Assembly: GCA_013297775.1 (NCBI GenBank) | Contig: JAAFIL010000023.1 | Span: forward strand, 1-55,744 | Direction: 5' to 3' | From: Bacteroidota bacterium | Lineage (GTDB): Bacteria > Bacteroidota > Bacteroidia > B-17B0 > Aurantibacillaceae | Length of the DNA stretch: 55,744 nucleotides | In this document: positions 36,976-45,129 of the stretch, piece by piece | Layout: each line of letters opens with the position of its first letter | Numbering within the stretch: position 1 is the first letter of the stretch | Notes under the pieces: generated by a model | What the model was told of the DNA's origin: nothing | The model's input: the letters and a program-made list of their open reading frames with translations, nothing else | The model's database searches: none | Position numbers and translations under genes: made by a program

Positions 36976-37653
36976 TTAAAAATCAGGATGCCCTTTAATG
37001 ATGTTCATTCCTTTTTTTATGCAGCCATTCACTAGTAATTCTCCTTCATCGGTTAAATGCCGCGTATCATCGCCTTTGTCTTCTTCTGCTGACTGTATGG
37101 AAGCATATAGTACCTTATGCAGTTCTATGGCTTTGGCTAACAGCGCCGCCCCAATACCTCTGCGTTTGGCTCTATCTTCAACATGAATTTGATTAATCCA
37201 CCTTCGGTCTTTTTCATCTTGATATAATTCCAATTCTCCCACATCGCCTAAACCTTTAATACTCGCCGAAAAATCGTTATCGCTTCCTTTAATCTTAACA
37301 TCTTCGTCATTAAAATGATAGGGATAATTGCTCTTTTCAAATGTTTGATTTGTTTTTTGACCAAAGTAATTGGTTATTAGCGGTTGTTTGGAGTCGTTTG
37401 GGCTTGTCTTATTTGTTTTTTTTCCGAAGTAGTTTGTAATTAAAGGCTGGTTTTTATAGGGTTCTTTCACCCGTTGAATGGGTAAGGTTTGTTTTGAGGT
37501 ATAATTACTTGCCATTTCTTGTAATTGACCTTGCGCTTTATGCTCTTGCCGATTATCTACAAACTGAACAAGCGAGACGTTAGAATTTTTCTTTTTAGCA
37601 ATACTATTGATATCCGATTGATTTTGGTTTTCTTTACTTTTTCGAGTTTTCAT
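36976..37653 (-). CDS. Putative secreted effector: injection-type N-terminus, two PIP-box-like motifs, GNAT-like C-terminus
   Basis: A 225-residue protein with three parts. Residues 29-61 (VQFVDNRQEHKAQGQLQEMA ... LPIQR) resemble the N-terminal motif FVDNRPE..AQRKLQEMA..PIQ that I associate with DUF4157 proteins and cargo of extracellular contractile injection systems. Residues 69-76 and 90-97 are two identical QPLITNYF motifs, each followed by GxKTN, 21 residues apart. Residues about 110-225 look like a GNAT acetyltransferase fold, with INQIHVEDRAKRRGIGAALL carrying the acetyl-CoA loop R164-x-G166-x-G168. There is no signal peptide and no immunity gene beside it. It lies alone between two repeat elements and an ABC-F gene. 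Function is inferred; it may equally be a domesticated toxin. Confidence 0.6.
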   Translation of the reverse strand: MKTRKSKENQNQSDINSIAKKKNSNVSLVQFVDNRQEHKAQGQLQEMASNYTSKQTLPIQRVKEPYKNQPLITNYFGKKTNKTSPNDSKQPLITNYFGQKTNQTFEKSNYPYHFNDEDVKIKGSDNDFSASIKGLGDVGELELYQDEKDRRWINQIHVEDRAKRRGIGAALLAKAIELHKVLYASIQSAEEDKGDDTRHLTDEGELLVNGCIKKGMNIIKGHPDF

Positions 37654-37742
37654 AAATAGTAGATTAAAGTCATTTGAGTTATCTTAAACAATTTTATTTA
37701 TTGATTTACTAATGCATCTCTCTAATTTTTATGCGCATTACT

Positions 37743-39647
37743 TTATGCCATCATCTCTTGTATTTCTAACCAACGCATACTTTTTTCATCTAATGTTTCA
37801 CTTAACTGTTCAAGTTGTGCGGTTAAAGTTTGTATTTTAGCATAATCACTTTCGCCATTACTCAATTGCAGGGCTACGTTAGTTTTTTCTAACTCCAATT
37901 TCGGGATAGTCATTTCTAAATCTTCTAACTCGCGTTGCAGTTTATAACTTAATTTTTTGCCCGTTGGTGTTGGTAGTTTAACCTCTTCCTTTGTTTGTAT
38001 TTCAGGTTCTATTTTTAGTATTGGCTTAACTTCTTCTGGTATATTTTTTTGAATTTGTTTCCATTCTCGATAATCGGTATAATGTCCAGGGAAATCTTTT
38101 ATCTCGCCGTTTCCTTCAAATGCAAAAATATGATCCACCAAACGATCCATAAAATAACGATCGTGACTCACAATTAATACACAGCCTTTAAACTCATCTA
38201 AAAATTCTTCTAAGGTTTGTAGGGTTACAATATCTAAGTCGTTGGTAGGCTCATCTAAAATTAAAAAATTCGGATTTTTAACCAGTACAGTCAATAAATA
38301 TAAGCGACGTTTTTCGCCACCACTTAATTTACTAACGAAGCTGTATTGCACATCGGGCGTAAAATTGAAGCGGGTTAATAATTGCGATGCAGATATGCTA
38401 CTGCCGTTGGCTAAAGGAATAAATTCGGCAATGTCTTTTACTACTTCAATTAAGCGTTTGTCTTCGTCTAACTTGATGCCGCCTTGCGAGTAATACCCAA
38501 ACGATACCGTATCGCCTGTTTGTACTTTACCAGTATCTACTTGTTGCAAGCCCAAAATAATATTTAGTAAAGTACTTTTACCAACTCCATTTTTACCGAC
38601 AATACCAATTTTTTCGCCATGAATGAAGGTGTAAGTAAACGGATTTAAAATTGTTTTATCGCCAAAGGCTTTTGTTATTTTATGTAACTCTACAATTTTA
38701 GAGCCTAATCGGTCCATCTTAACATTCAGTTCAATTTTTTTATCGCTTCGTTTTTGTTTGGCTTTTTCTTCTACATCGTAAAACGCATCTACCCGCGATT
38801 TAGCTTTTGTGCCGCGCGCTTTGGGCATTTTACGCACCCATTCTAATTCGCGGCGGTATAAATTTCGGGCTTTATCAATTTCGGCATTTTTAATTTGTTC
38901 GCGCTCTGCTTTTTTGGTGAGGTAGTATTCAAAATTTCCTTTGTACTCTACCAGTTCGCCGTTATCTAATTCGATAATGCTGTTGCTAACTTCATCTAAA
39001 AAATACCGATCGTGGGTTACTAACAATAAACTTAAAGCGGCACTTTGTAAATAGTGTTCTAACCATTCAATCATTTCTACATCTAAATGGTTGGTAGGCT
39101 CATCCATTATAACTAAATCGGGTTTATTGATAAGCACTAAAGCCAAGGCTACTCGTTTTTTTTGACCTCCACTTAATGTATTTAAAATTTGTTGGGTGTT
39201 ATTGATTTCTAAACGCGATAAAATTTCTTTGACTTCATTTTCATATTCCCAAGCATTTAAGTCGTTCATTTGCAACAAGGCTAAATCCATGGCCTTTGCG
39301 GTTTCGCTGTTGTGTGCCAATTCAGAGGCACTAATGGCGGCATCGTAAGCTCTAATGCAGCGCACGTATTTGTTATCGGCGTTTTGTAATAAATAATCAA
39401 TGGTTTGACTTTCATCAAAATTTATGTCTTGGTCTAAAAAGGCTACTGTAATATCTTTCCGAAATACAACTTCGCCTTCGTCGGCAATTTCTTTTCCTTT
39501 TAAAATTTTAAACAAGGTAGATTTGCCCGATCCGTTTTTTGCTACTAGTGCTACTTTATCGCCATAGTTGAGTCCGAAACTTATTTTTTTAAATAGCACC
39601 TTTGGCCCATAAGCCTTAGAGAGTTGATGTATGGATAATAAATTCAC
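37743..39647 (-). CDS. ABC-F family ATPase (Uup-like)
   Basis: A 634-residue soluble protein with two ABC ATPase domains and no membrane part. ABC-F proteins act on the ribosome (translation factors or antibiotic protection) or, for Uup, on branched DNA intermediates. Domain 1 has Walker A AKNGSGKST (36-44), signature LSGGQKKRVALA and MDEPTNHLD. Domain 2 has GKNGVGKST, LSGGEKRRLYLL and LDEPTNDLD. Between them is the linker RELEWVRKMPKARGTKAKSR. The C-terminal coiled coil (about 555-634, LSYKLQRELEDLEMTIPKLE) is Uup-like. It is 25 bases downstream of panB on the same strand. Confidence 0.88.
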   Translation of the reverse strand: MNLLSIHQLSKAYGPKVLFKKISFGLNYGDKVALVAKNGSGKSTLFKILKGKEIADEGEVVFRKDITVAFLDQDINFDESQTIDYLLQNADNKYVRCIRAYDAAISASELAHNSETAKAMDLALLQMNDLNAWEYENEVKEILSRLEINNTQQILNTLSGGQKKRVALALVLINKPDLVIMDEPTNHLDVEMIEWLEHYLQSAALSLLLVTHDRYFLDEVSNSIIELDNGELVEYKGNFEYYLTKKAEREQIKNAEIDKARNLYRRELEWVRKMPKARGTKAKSRVDAFYDVEEKAKQKRSDKKIELNVKMDRLGSKIVELHKITKAFGDKTILNPFTYTFIHGEKIGIVGKNGVGKSTLLNIILGLQQVDTGKVQTGDTVSFGYYSQGGIKLDEDKRLIEVVKDIAEFIPLANGSSISASQLLTRFNFTPDVQYSFVSKLSGGEKRRLYLLTVLVKNPNFLILDEPTNDLDIVTLQTLEEFLDEFKGCVLIVSHDRYFMDRLVDHIFAFEGNGEIKDFPGHYTDYREWKQIQKNIPEEVKPILKIEPEIQTKEEVKLPTPTGKKLSYKLQRELEDLEMTIPKLELEKTNVALQLSNGESDYAKIQTLTAQLEQLSETLDEKSMRWLEIQEMMA

Positions 39648-39671
39648 AGTGTTGAAGAATAAAAAATTTAA

Positions 39672-40487
39672 TTAATACGATTCGTTTTCGTTAGGGAAAT
39701 CTTTGGCTTTTACATCGTTAATGTATTGTTTAAACGCATTACCCATGCTTTCGTAAAGGTTGAGGTAACGCCGTAAAAAGCGCGGACTAAATTCGTGTGT
39801 CATGCCTAACATATCGTGTGTTACCAGCACTTGCCCGTCAACGCCGCCACCCGCGCCAATACCAATTACTGGAATGCTAATAGATTCGGCGACTTGCTTT
39901 GCTAAATCGGCCGGAATTTTTTCGAGTACCAACGCAAAACATCCGTACGATTCTAGTAATTTGGCATCTTGTAATAAACGCTCGGCTTCTTCTTCTTCTT
40001 TGGCTCTTACGGTGTAGGTGCCAAATTTATAAATACTTTGTGGGGTTAATCCTAAATGCCCCATAACAGGAATACCTGCTGTTAATATCCGTTCAATTGA
40101 GTCTTTAATCTCGCGGCCACCTTCCATTTTTACGCTATGCGCACCGCTTTCTTTCATTATTTTGATAGAGGAGTTTAAAGCCTCTTTGCTATTGCCTTGA
40201 TAGGTTCCAAACGGCAAATCCACCACAACTAAGGCCCGATTGATGGCTCGTATAACGCTACTGGCGTGATAAATCATTTGGTCGAGGGTAATGGGCAGGG
40301 TGGTTTCGTGCCCGGCCATTACGTTACTTGCGCTATCTCCAACTAAAATAATATCAATTCCAGCGGCATCAATAATTTTAGCCATGGTATAATCGTAAGC
40401 TGTTAGCATAGCAATTTTTTCGCCCTTGCGTTTCATTTCTTGTAACACGTGCGTGGTTACTTTTTTTACTTCTTTATGTACCGACAT
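39672..40487 (-). CDS. panB: 3-methyl-2-oxobutanoate hydroxymethyltransferase
   Basis: A 271-residue enzyme making ketopantoate from alpha-ketoisovalerate and methylene-tetrahydrofolate, the first step of pantothenate synthesis. Motifs: [39 protein letters not shown] (with the metal-binding aspartate), [15 protein letters not shown] and [15 protein letters not shown]. The frame extends to 40508, but the ATG at 40485-40487 ([10 protein letters not shown]) fits relatives. It is followed by the ABC-F gene after 24 bases. panD, for the same pathway, is elsewhere in the window; panC is not seen. Confidence 0.95.
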   Translation of the reverse strand: MSVHKEVKKVTTHVLQEMKRKGEKIAMLTAYDYTMAKIIDAAGIDIILVGDSASNVMAGHETTLPITLDQMIYHASSVIRAINRALVVVDLPFGTYQGNSKEALNSSIKIMKESGAHSVKMEGGREIKDSIERILTAGIPVMGHLGLTPQSIYKFGTYTVRAKEEEEAERLLQDAKLLESYGCFALVLEKIPADLAKQVAESISIPVIGIGAGGGVDGQVLVTHDMLGMTHEFSPRFLRRYLNLYESMGNAFKQYINDVKAKDFPNENESY

Positions 40488-40843
40488 AATACGTCTTTTT
40501 AAGCGCACAAAGGTTACAAAAAGGATTGAAAGAAACTAATTTGAAGATGTAATAAGATGGAACGCAGACTCGAAGAAATTGAAGACTTTTAACTTTAAAT
40601 ATAAGGTAGGCTTGTAAAATGGATTAGTGAATATGATAAAGCAGAATTATAAAAAAACGATAGGCCTAAAAATAGATAAGAACATGCCAACTTATAATTC
40701 AATTGTAACCTATTTAGTTTTGTGCAACTGAGCCTAAGCCCACCCCTTAACTGCTGAGTAAAAGGTTAATAATTTCGATAAGATATTCATCTATAAAAGA
40801 ATTAAAAATCGTATTTTACTAACTTAAAATTTGATAAATAAAA
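40488..40843. other. Intergenic segment before the restriction-modification pair
   Basis: A 356-base AT-rich gap between divergent panB and the methyltransferase gene. It must hold promoters for both. On the minus strand, CCTTTGTGCGC near 40515 and TTTTTG nearby are loosely promoter-like for panB. A 32-codon frame (about 40633-40731) has no recognisable product. I see no controller-protein gene or C-box. Confidence 0.35.
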
Positions 40844-41953
40844 ATGCTTTTTGAAGAATATACTTATTTCAATTATCAATTTCCCGAACCACAATATTTA
40901 GGAGCAAAACACACACATTTGCCTTGGATAAAGAAGTTTATTCCTGACAATGTGAAAACGGTTGTTGATGCTTTTGCGGGTTCACAGTCCGTTGCTTTTT
41001 TGTTCAAACAAATGGGATACAAGACCATTACCAACGACTTTTTGAATTTTAATAATCAAATAGGGATAGCTTTAATTGAAAACAAAGCTACTAAACTAAC
41101 CCATGAAGATTTAAAAATCCTATTTCAATCCGCAAAAAATAAAAGTGATTTTGAACTCATGGAAAATACATTTACAAAAGTATTTTTCGAAAAAGAAGAA
41201 GCCAGATTTTTAGATAATTTCAGAGCAAATATTCCTCTACTTGAAAATCCGTTAAAGCAAGCCATAGCCTTTGCTGCTATAAACCGCAGTATGACAAGGA
41301 AAATAACGATGGGGCATTTTGGTCATACACAAGCTTTGGTTTATGCTAACGACCCTGAAAGAATTAAACGTAACCGAAGTTTGATTAGACCCATTAAAGA
41401 AATATTTGAAGAATTACTTCCCAAGTATAATAACGCTGTTTTCGATAATAAACAAGACAATCAAAGTTTTCATAAAAATAGTTTAGAGTTGTTGCCTACG
41501 GTTGAAAATGTTGATTTAGCCTATTTCGACCCACCTTATTGCGATAGTCATGCGGATTATCAAGGATTTTACCATTTATTAGAAACCTATACTGAGTATT
41601 GGAAAGATAAAGAATTTGTGAATGGTATAAAACGATACGAACCACAACGCATTAGTGGGTTTGATAAAAAACGAGATGTAATTAACTCGTTTGAAAAACT
41701 CTTTAAACTTTCAGAAGAAATTCCGAATTGGTTAATTAGTTACAACAATCGAAGCTATCCAGGTATTGAAGAATTTGAAAAATTAATCTCAAAATACAGG
41801 GATGTTAAGGTTGAAGCAAAAACCTATCAGAACGGCAGAGGTGGAAAAGGAAGTGTTGCAGGCAGTCAAGAAATACTATTTGTTTGCAAACCTAAGAAGA
41901 AGCATTTTGTACCTGGTAATCATCAACACGAATTGGTAGATGAAAGACTTTAA
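40844..41953 (+). CDS. Adenine-specific DNA methyltransferase (D12 class)
   Basis: A 369-residue N6-adenine methyltransferase of the Dam/D12 type, expected to protect host DNA. The SAM-binding motifs are YLGAK (18-22) and VVDAFAGSQSVAFLF (40-54); the catalytic motif is DPPY (229-232) in AYFDPPYCD. Between them is a variable region (about 80-200) that should set sequence specificity. It overlaps the following endonuclease-like gene by 14 bases, the tight arrangement expected of a type II restriction-modification system. The recognition sequence cannot be read from the protein. Confidence 0.9.
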   Translation: MLFEEYTYFNYQFPEPQYLGAKHTHLPWIKKFIPDNVKTVVDAFAGSQSVAFLFKQMGYKTITNDFLNFNNQIGIALIENKATKLTHEDLKILFQSAKNKSDFELMENTFTKVFFEKEEARFLDNFRANIPLLENPLKQAIAFAAINRSMTRKITMGHFGHTQALVYANDPERIKRNRSLIRPIKEIFEELLPKYNNAVFDNKQDNQSFHKNSLELLPTVENVDLAYFDPPYCDSHADYQGFYHLLETYTEYWKDKEFVNGIKRYEPQRISGFDKKRDVINSFEKLFKLSEEIPNWLISYNNRSYPGIEEFEKLISKYRDVKVEAKTYQNGRGGKGSVAGSQEILFVCKPKKKHFVPGNHQHELVDERL

Positions 41954-43064
41954 CTACTGGAAAGACTTGTACGAAAGCGAAACGCTTGAAGAATTTAGCA
42001 ATGATACAATTGGACTACTATGGCTAAAAACGAAATCAATTGTTCGGAAAGAACTTATTACTGAATTTCTCAAAACCAATAAAATCACGTTAAATGAAAC
42101 CGCATTAGCCAAACAATTTGTTGAGTTATTCGAGCTACTTTGCAAAGACCCTGCAAATTCTCATAAAATCTTAAACGAATACATCAAAAAAGAAAACGGA
42201 AAGCAAGTTGTGAAACTTGATACTGCTCAATTAGTTTCCGAACTCAAAGAACTTGAAAATTTTAATTGGGGTGGAGATTATAAGAATGCACTAGATAAGT
42301 ATTTAGTAAAGAGCTTTATTAAAGTTCAAAATCCTTCTTACGACACTCTTATTTCAAAATTTGAAGCAGAAATAAATGTTGCCGTTCGAGGCTATGTTTT
42401 AAACAGTTGGTATAACCATTGGAGTAGCATTTTAATTGAACATATTTTCAAATCTCATCCAGCCGTTTTGCCAACCGTTGGACAAATCAAAAGCGTTGAT
42501 TTCTTTATTGATACTATTCCGTTTGATTTAAAAGTAACTTATCTACCTGCTGAATACATCAAAGATAAACGCAAGGAAAAAGGCTATCCTATTGAGTTGA
42601 CTTTTCTAAAAAAGAAAGCCGAAGAAGCTAAAATTGTTTTTGATAAAAAAGCAAAACCTGCTGACATCTTTTATGAACTAGCTGAAAAGATGAAAGACAG
42701 AAACGATGCTTTCTGTAATGGTGTTTTGACAACTCTAAAGAATGAGAAACTTGAAATTCTAAAAGAAGCTCAAGCTAATCCAAAAGAACTTGCGACTTGG
42801 CTTTACGAGAATCAGGGTGAAATGAGATTTGGTTCTGAAAACCGTTTGTTTCTTGTGCTTGTGGATACGGACGACTTCAACAGTTCTTGGAAACTGAAAA
42901 GAAATCTTGAACTCTTAAAGCCAACAATCATTTCATACTTGGATAATTTTGGAACTAAACAAATGGACGACTTAAAAGTGAGTTTCAAATTTAAAGGTAA
43001 ACCCCAAACATTTACCGCTTTAACAGACATCATTTTTGTTGTGAAAGAACCAACGAAGCTGTAA
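41940..43064 (+). CDS. Probable type II restriction endonuclease (PD-(D/E)XK)
   Basis: A 374-residue protein with no signal peptide, encoded in a 14-base overlap with the adenine methyltransferase. I do not recognise a named enzyme. The likely active site is D187 in SVDFFID followed by D196-L-K198 in FDLKVTY, fitting the D-x(n)-(D/E)-x-K pattern, and E167 in the preceding helix could complete it. A lysine-rich helical N-terminal region (1-130) may bind DNA. Context makes a restriction role very probable; cleavage site and specificity are unknown. It ends 68 bases before the convergent LytTR regulator gene. Confidence 0.75.
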   Translation: MKDFNYWKDLYESETLEEFSNDTIGLLWLKTKSIVRKELITEFLKTNKITLNETALAKQFVELFELLCKDPANSHKILNEYIKKENGKQVVKLDTAQLVSELKELENFNWGGDYKNALDKYLVKSFIKVQNPSYDTLISKFEAEINVAVRGYVLNSWYNHWSSILIEHIFKSHPAVLPTVGQIKSVDFFIDTIPFDLKVTYLPAEYIKDKRKEKGYPIELTFLKKKAEEAKIVFDKKAKPADIFYELAEKMKDRNDAFCNGVLTTLKNEKLEILKEAQANPKELATWLYENQGEMRFGSENRLFLVLVDTDDFNSSWKLKRNLELLKPTIISYLDNFGTKQMDDLKVSFKFKGKPQTFTALTDIIFVVKEPTKL

Positions 43065-43131
43065 GTCAATTTTATTTTCTAGTTACGAACACTTAACATT
43101 AGATAAATGTGGCAAGGTAAGATGTACATCC

Positions 43132-43842
43132 CTAGCCCTGCAAGCCCTCTAAATAGCTTAGTACCGCGTTACGGTAACTGGCACCAATCGGCAACTCTTT
43201 ACCTTGTATTTCAATTTCGTTTAAACTAAATGCTGTAATTTTTGTGGTGTTGATAATAAACGATCGGTGTATGCGTAAAAAAGTAGTAGGGTCTAATTCT
43301 AATTCGATATCACTAATTTTATATTTAGAAGTAATACTTCGGTCGCCCAAACTAATTCGGATATAGTCTTTTAAACTTTCAATAAATAAAATATCGTTCA
43401 ATAAAACTTTATGGTTTTTAATACCTGATTTTATAAAAATATATTCATTTGCTGTTGCGGTATTTACTTTTAGAATGGGTTTAGTGGTTTCTTCTAAAAA
43501 TTTATCTATGGCCTTAAAAAAGCGTTCGAAGGTAATGGGTTTTAATAAATAATCCATCACTCTTAAATCGTAACTCTCAATAGCGTAATCGCGGTAAGCG
43601 GTTGTTAAAATAGTTTTAGGTGGATTTTTAAGACTTCTCAGAAATTCAATCCCCGTCATATCGGGCATTTTAATATCTAAAAATAACAAATCAATAGGTT
43701 GCGTACTTAAAATTTCAAATGCTTTTAATGCGGTTTGACAAGTGGCCACCACTTCTAAAGTTTCTATTTTAGCAATGTGTTTTTCAATTAAACGTATGGC
43801 CAGCGGTTCGTCGTCAACTATTAAACATTTAACTTTCATCAA
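43132..43842 (-). CDS. LytTR-family response regulator
   Basis: A 236-residue transcription regulator. The receiver (1-120) has the acidic pair in LIVDDEP, the phospho-acceptor aspartate in LLFLDIKMPDMTG (about residue 57), TTAYR and the lysine in LLKPITFERF. The LytTR DNA-binding domain (about 135-232) has IFIKSGIKNHKVLLNDILFI and FLRIHRSFIIN. The two adjacent methionines leave M1 or M2 as start. It overlaps the upstream sensor kinase gene by 14 bases, forming a two-component pair. Confidence 0.92.
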   Translation of the reverse strand: MMKVKCLIVDDEPLAIRLIEKHIAKIETLEVVATCQTALKAFEILSTQPIDLLFLDIKMPDMTGIEFLRSLKNPPKTILTTAYRDYAIESYDLRVMDYLLKPITFERFFKAIDKFLEETTKPILKVNTATANEYIFIKSGIKNHKVLLNDILFIESLKDYIRISLGDRSITSKYKISDIELELDPTTFLRIHRSFIINTTKITAFSLNEIEIQGKELPIGASYRNAVLSYLEGLQG

Positions 43843-44908
43843 CTTTAATATTTTTAAGATGCAATACTACTTTAAAAAATGATACACTCGTTTCAATGTC
43901 TAATTTATAATGGGCAGCGTATATTAAATCTAACTGTTTTCGAATATTAGCTAAACCAATGGCTGCTTTATTTTGTACTTTATAGGTTAATGCAACCGTA
44001 TTAGAAATTTCAAATTTAAAGGTATTATCTTTTTGAAGAATGGTAATTAAAATTTTTGGAGAGCCACTGTCTTCGCTGGCACCATGTTTAAAGGCATTTT
44101 CGAGTAACGATAAAAGTAGTAATGGTGGTATATCTATATCGCGTTCAATGGTTGTTTCTAAATGTACTTCTAAACGCTCATCGTAGCGTAATTTTTCGAG
44201 TTCGATATGGTTTTTTAATAAATTTATTTCGCTCGATAAGGATACAAAGGGTTTGTTACATTGATATAAAACGTGGTCTAAAATTTCGGATAGTTTACCA
44301 ATGGCAACAGGTGTTTTGGGTGAGTTATCAATGGCTAACGAGTAAATATTATTTAAAGTATTGAATAAAAAATGTGGATTTAACTGCGCCTTTAATATTT
44401 TCAGTTCTGCCTCTGCTTTTTCTTTACTTAATAAAATTTCCTTGTCTTTCGACTTTCGGTAATCTTTAAAATACTTTAAAAATAAAAACTGAAAAACGGT
44501 TACATAAATAGTTGGAATGTAAACTTCAAACAACTTTCTAATATCTCTAAAAATTTCGGAAATAGGTTCTTGCTCAAATGGTTTTAACCTAACCAATTCT
44601 TCGCCCACATGCACCACTAAAATACGCGCCAACACCGCAATGCAGTAGGTTGAAAAGATGAAAACAATACTACTTAAGATGTATTTCTTTTTAAGAACGA
44701 GATGAGGAATAATAATATACGCAAACAGATAAGTAGCCATTGCTTGTGGAATATGTAGGCAAAAGTTTAATGTAAATATATCCCACAACGTATCGCCCTC
44801 TAAAAGCCCAGAGGGTATGTTAACTAAAACAATGAATAACCAAAAGAGTAAGTGTTGCTGTACCCTGTGTTGTTGTACATAATTTATGAAGCGTTTAAAG
44901 TAATCCAT
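43829..44908 (-). CDS. LytS-type sensor histidine kinase
   Basis: A 359-residue membrane kinase. Four hydrophobic helices (about 20-150) form the sensor part, followed by a coiled coil. The His kinase domain shows ILKAQLNPHFLFNTLNNIYS with the phospho-accepting histidine, and the ATP-binding part LLLLSLLENAFKHGAS. The frame is open to a GTG at 44947, but I take the ATG at 44906-44908 (MDYFKRFINYV) because the extension adds an unusual hydrophobic leader. A 10-bp duplication, TAATCCATAG twice (44901-44920), places two ATGs just upstream. It is divergent from the TonB receptor at 45130. Confidence 0.85.
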   Translation of the reverse strand: MDYFKRFINYVQQHRVQQHLLFWLFIVLVNIPSGLLEGDTLWDIFTLNFCLHIPQAMATYLFAYIIIPHLVLKKKYILSSIVFIFSTYCIAVLARILVVHVGEELVRLKPFEQEPISEIFRDIRKLFEVYIPTIYVTVFQFLFLKYFKDYRKSKDKEILLSKEKAEAELKILKAQLNPHFLFNTLNNIYSLAIDNSPKTPVAIGKLSEILDHVLYQCNKPFVSLSSEINLLKNHIELEKLRYDERLEVHLETTIERDIDIPPLLLLSLLENAFKHGASEDSGSPKILITILQKDNTFKFEISNTVALTYKVQNKAAIGLANIRKQLDLIYAAHYKLDIETSVSFFKVVLHLKNIKVDES

Positions 44909-45129
44909 AGTAATCCATAGTAAATAAAATATAAAGATAAGCACCACTGCTTAACTAGTACTTACGGCGATAGAAATGCAATTTAAACCTACGAAAAGTT
45001 TATTTCTTAGCCTCAAGTTATTTTTAAAATACAAATACCGTTTTTAACCATTAAACTTACGTTTCTATCTATTACGAAAAAACGAGTGAGAAAAGATTTC
45101 AGCTTTGCAGTATCTTAAATTAATTCGTT

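Noticed and set aside
40633-40731. 32-codon frame upstream of the methyltransferase, as a possible controller protein
   Set aside because: It lacks a helix-turn-helix pattern and is too short for known restriction-modification controller proteins.
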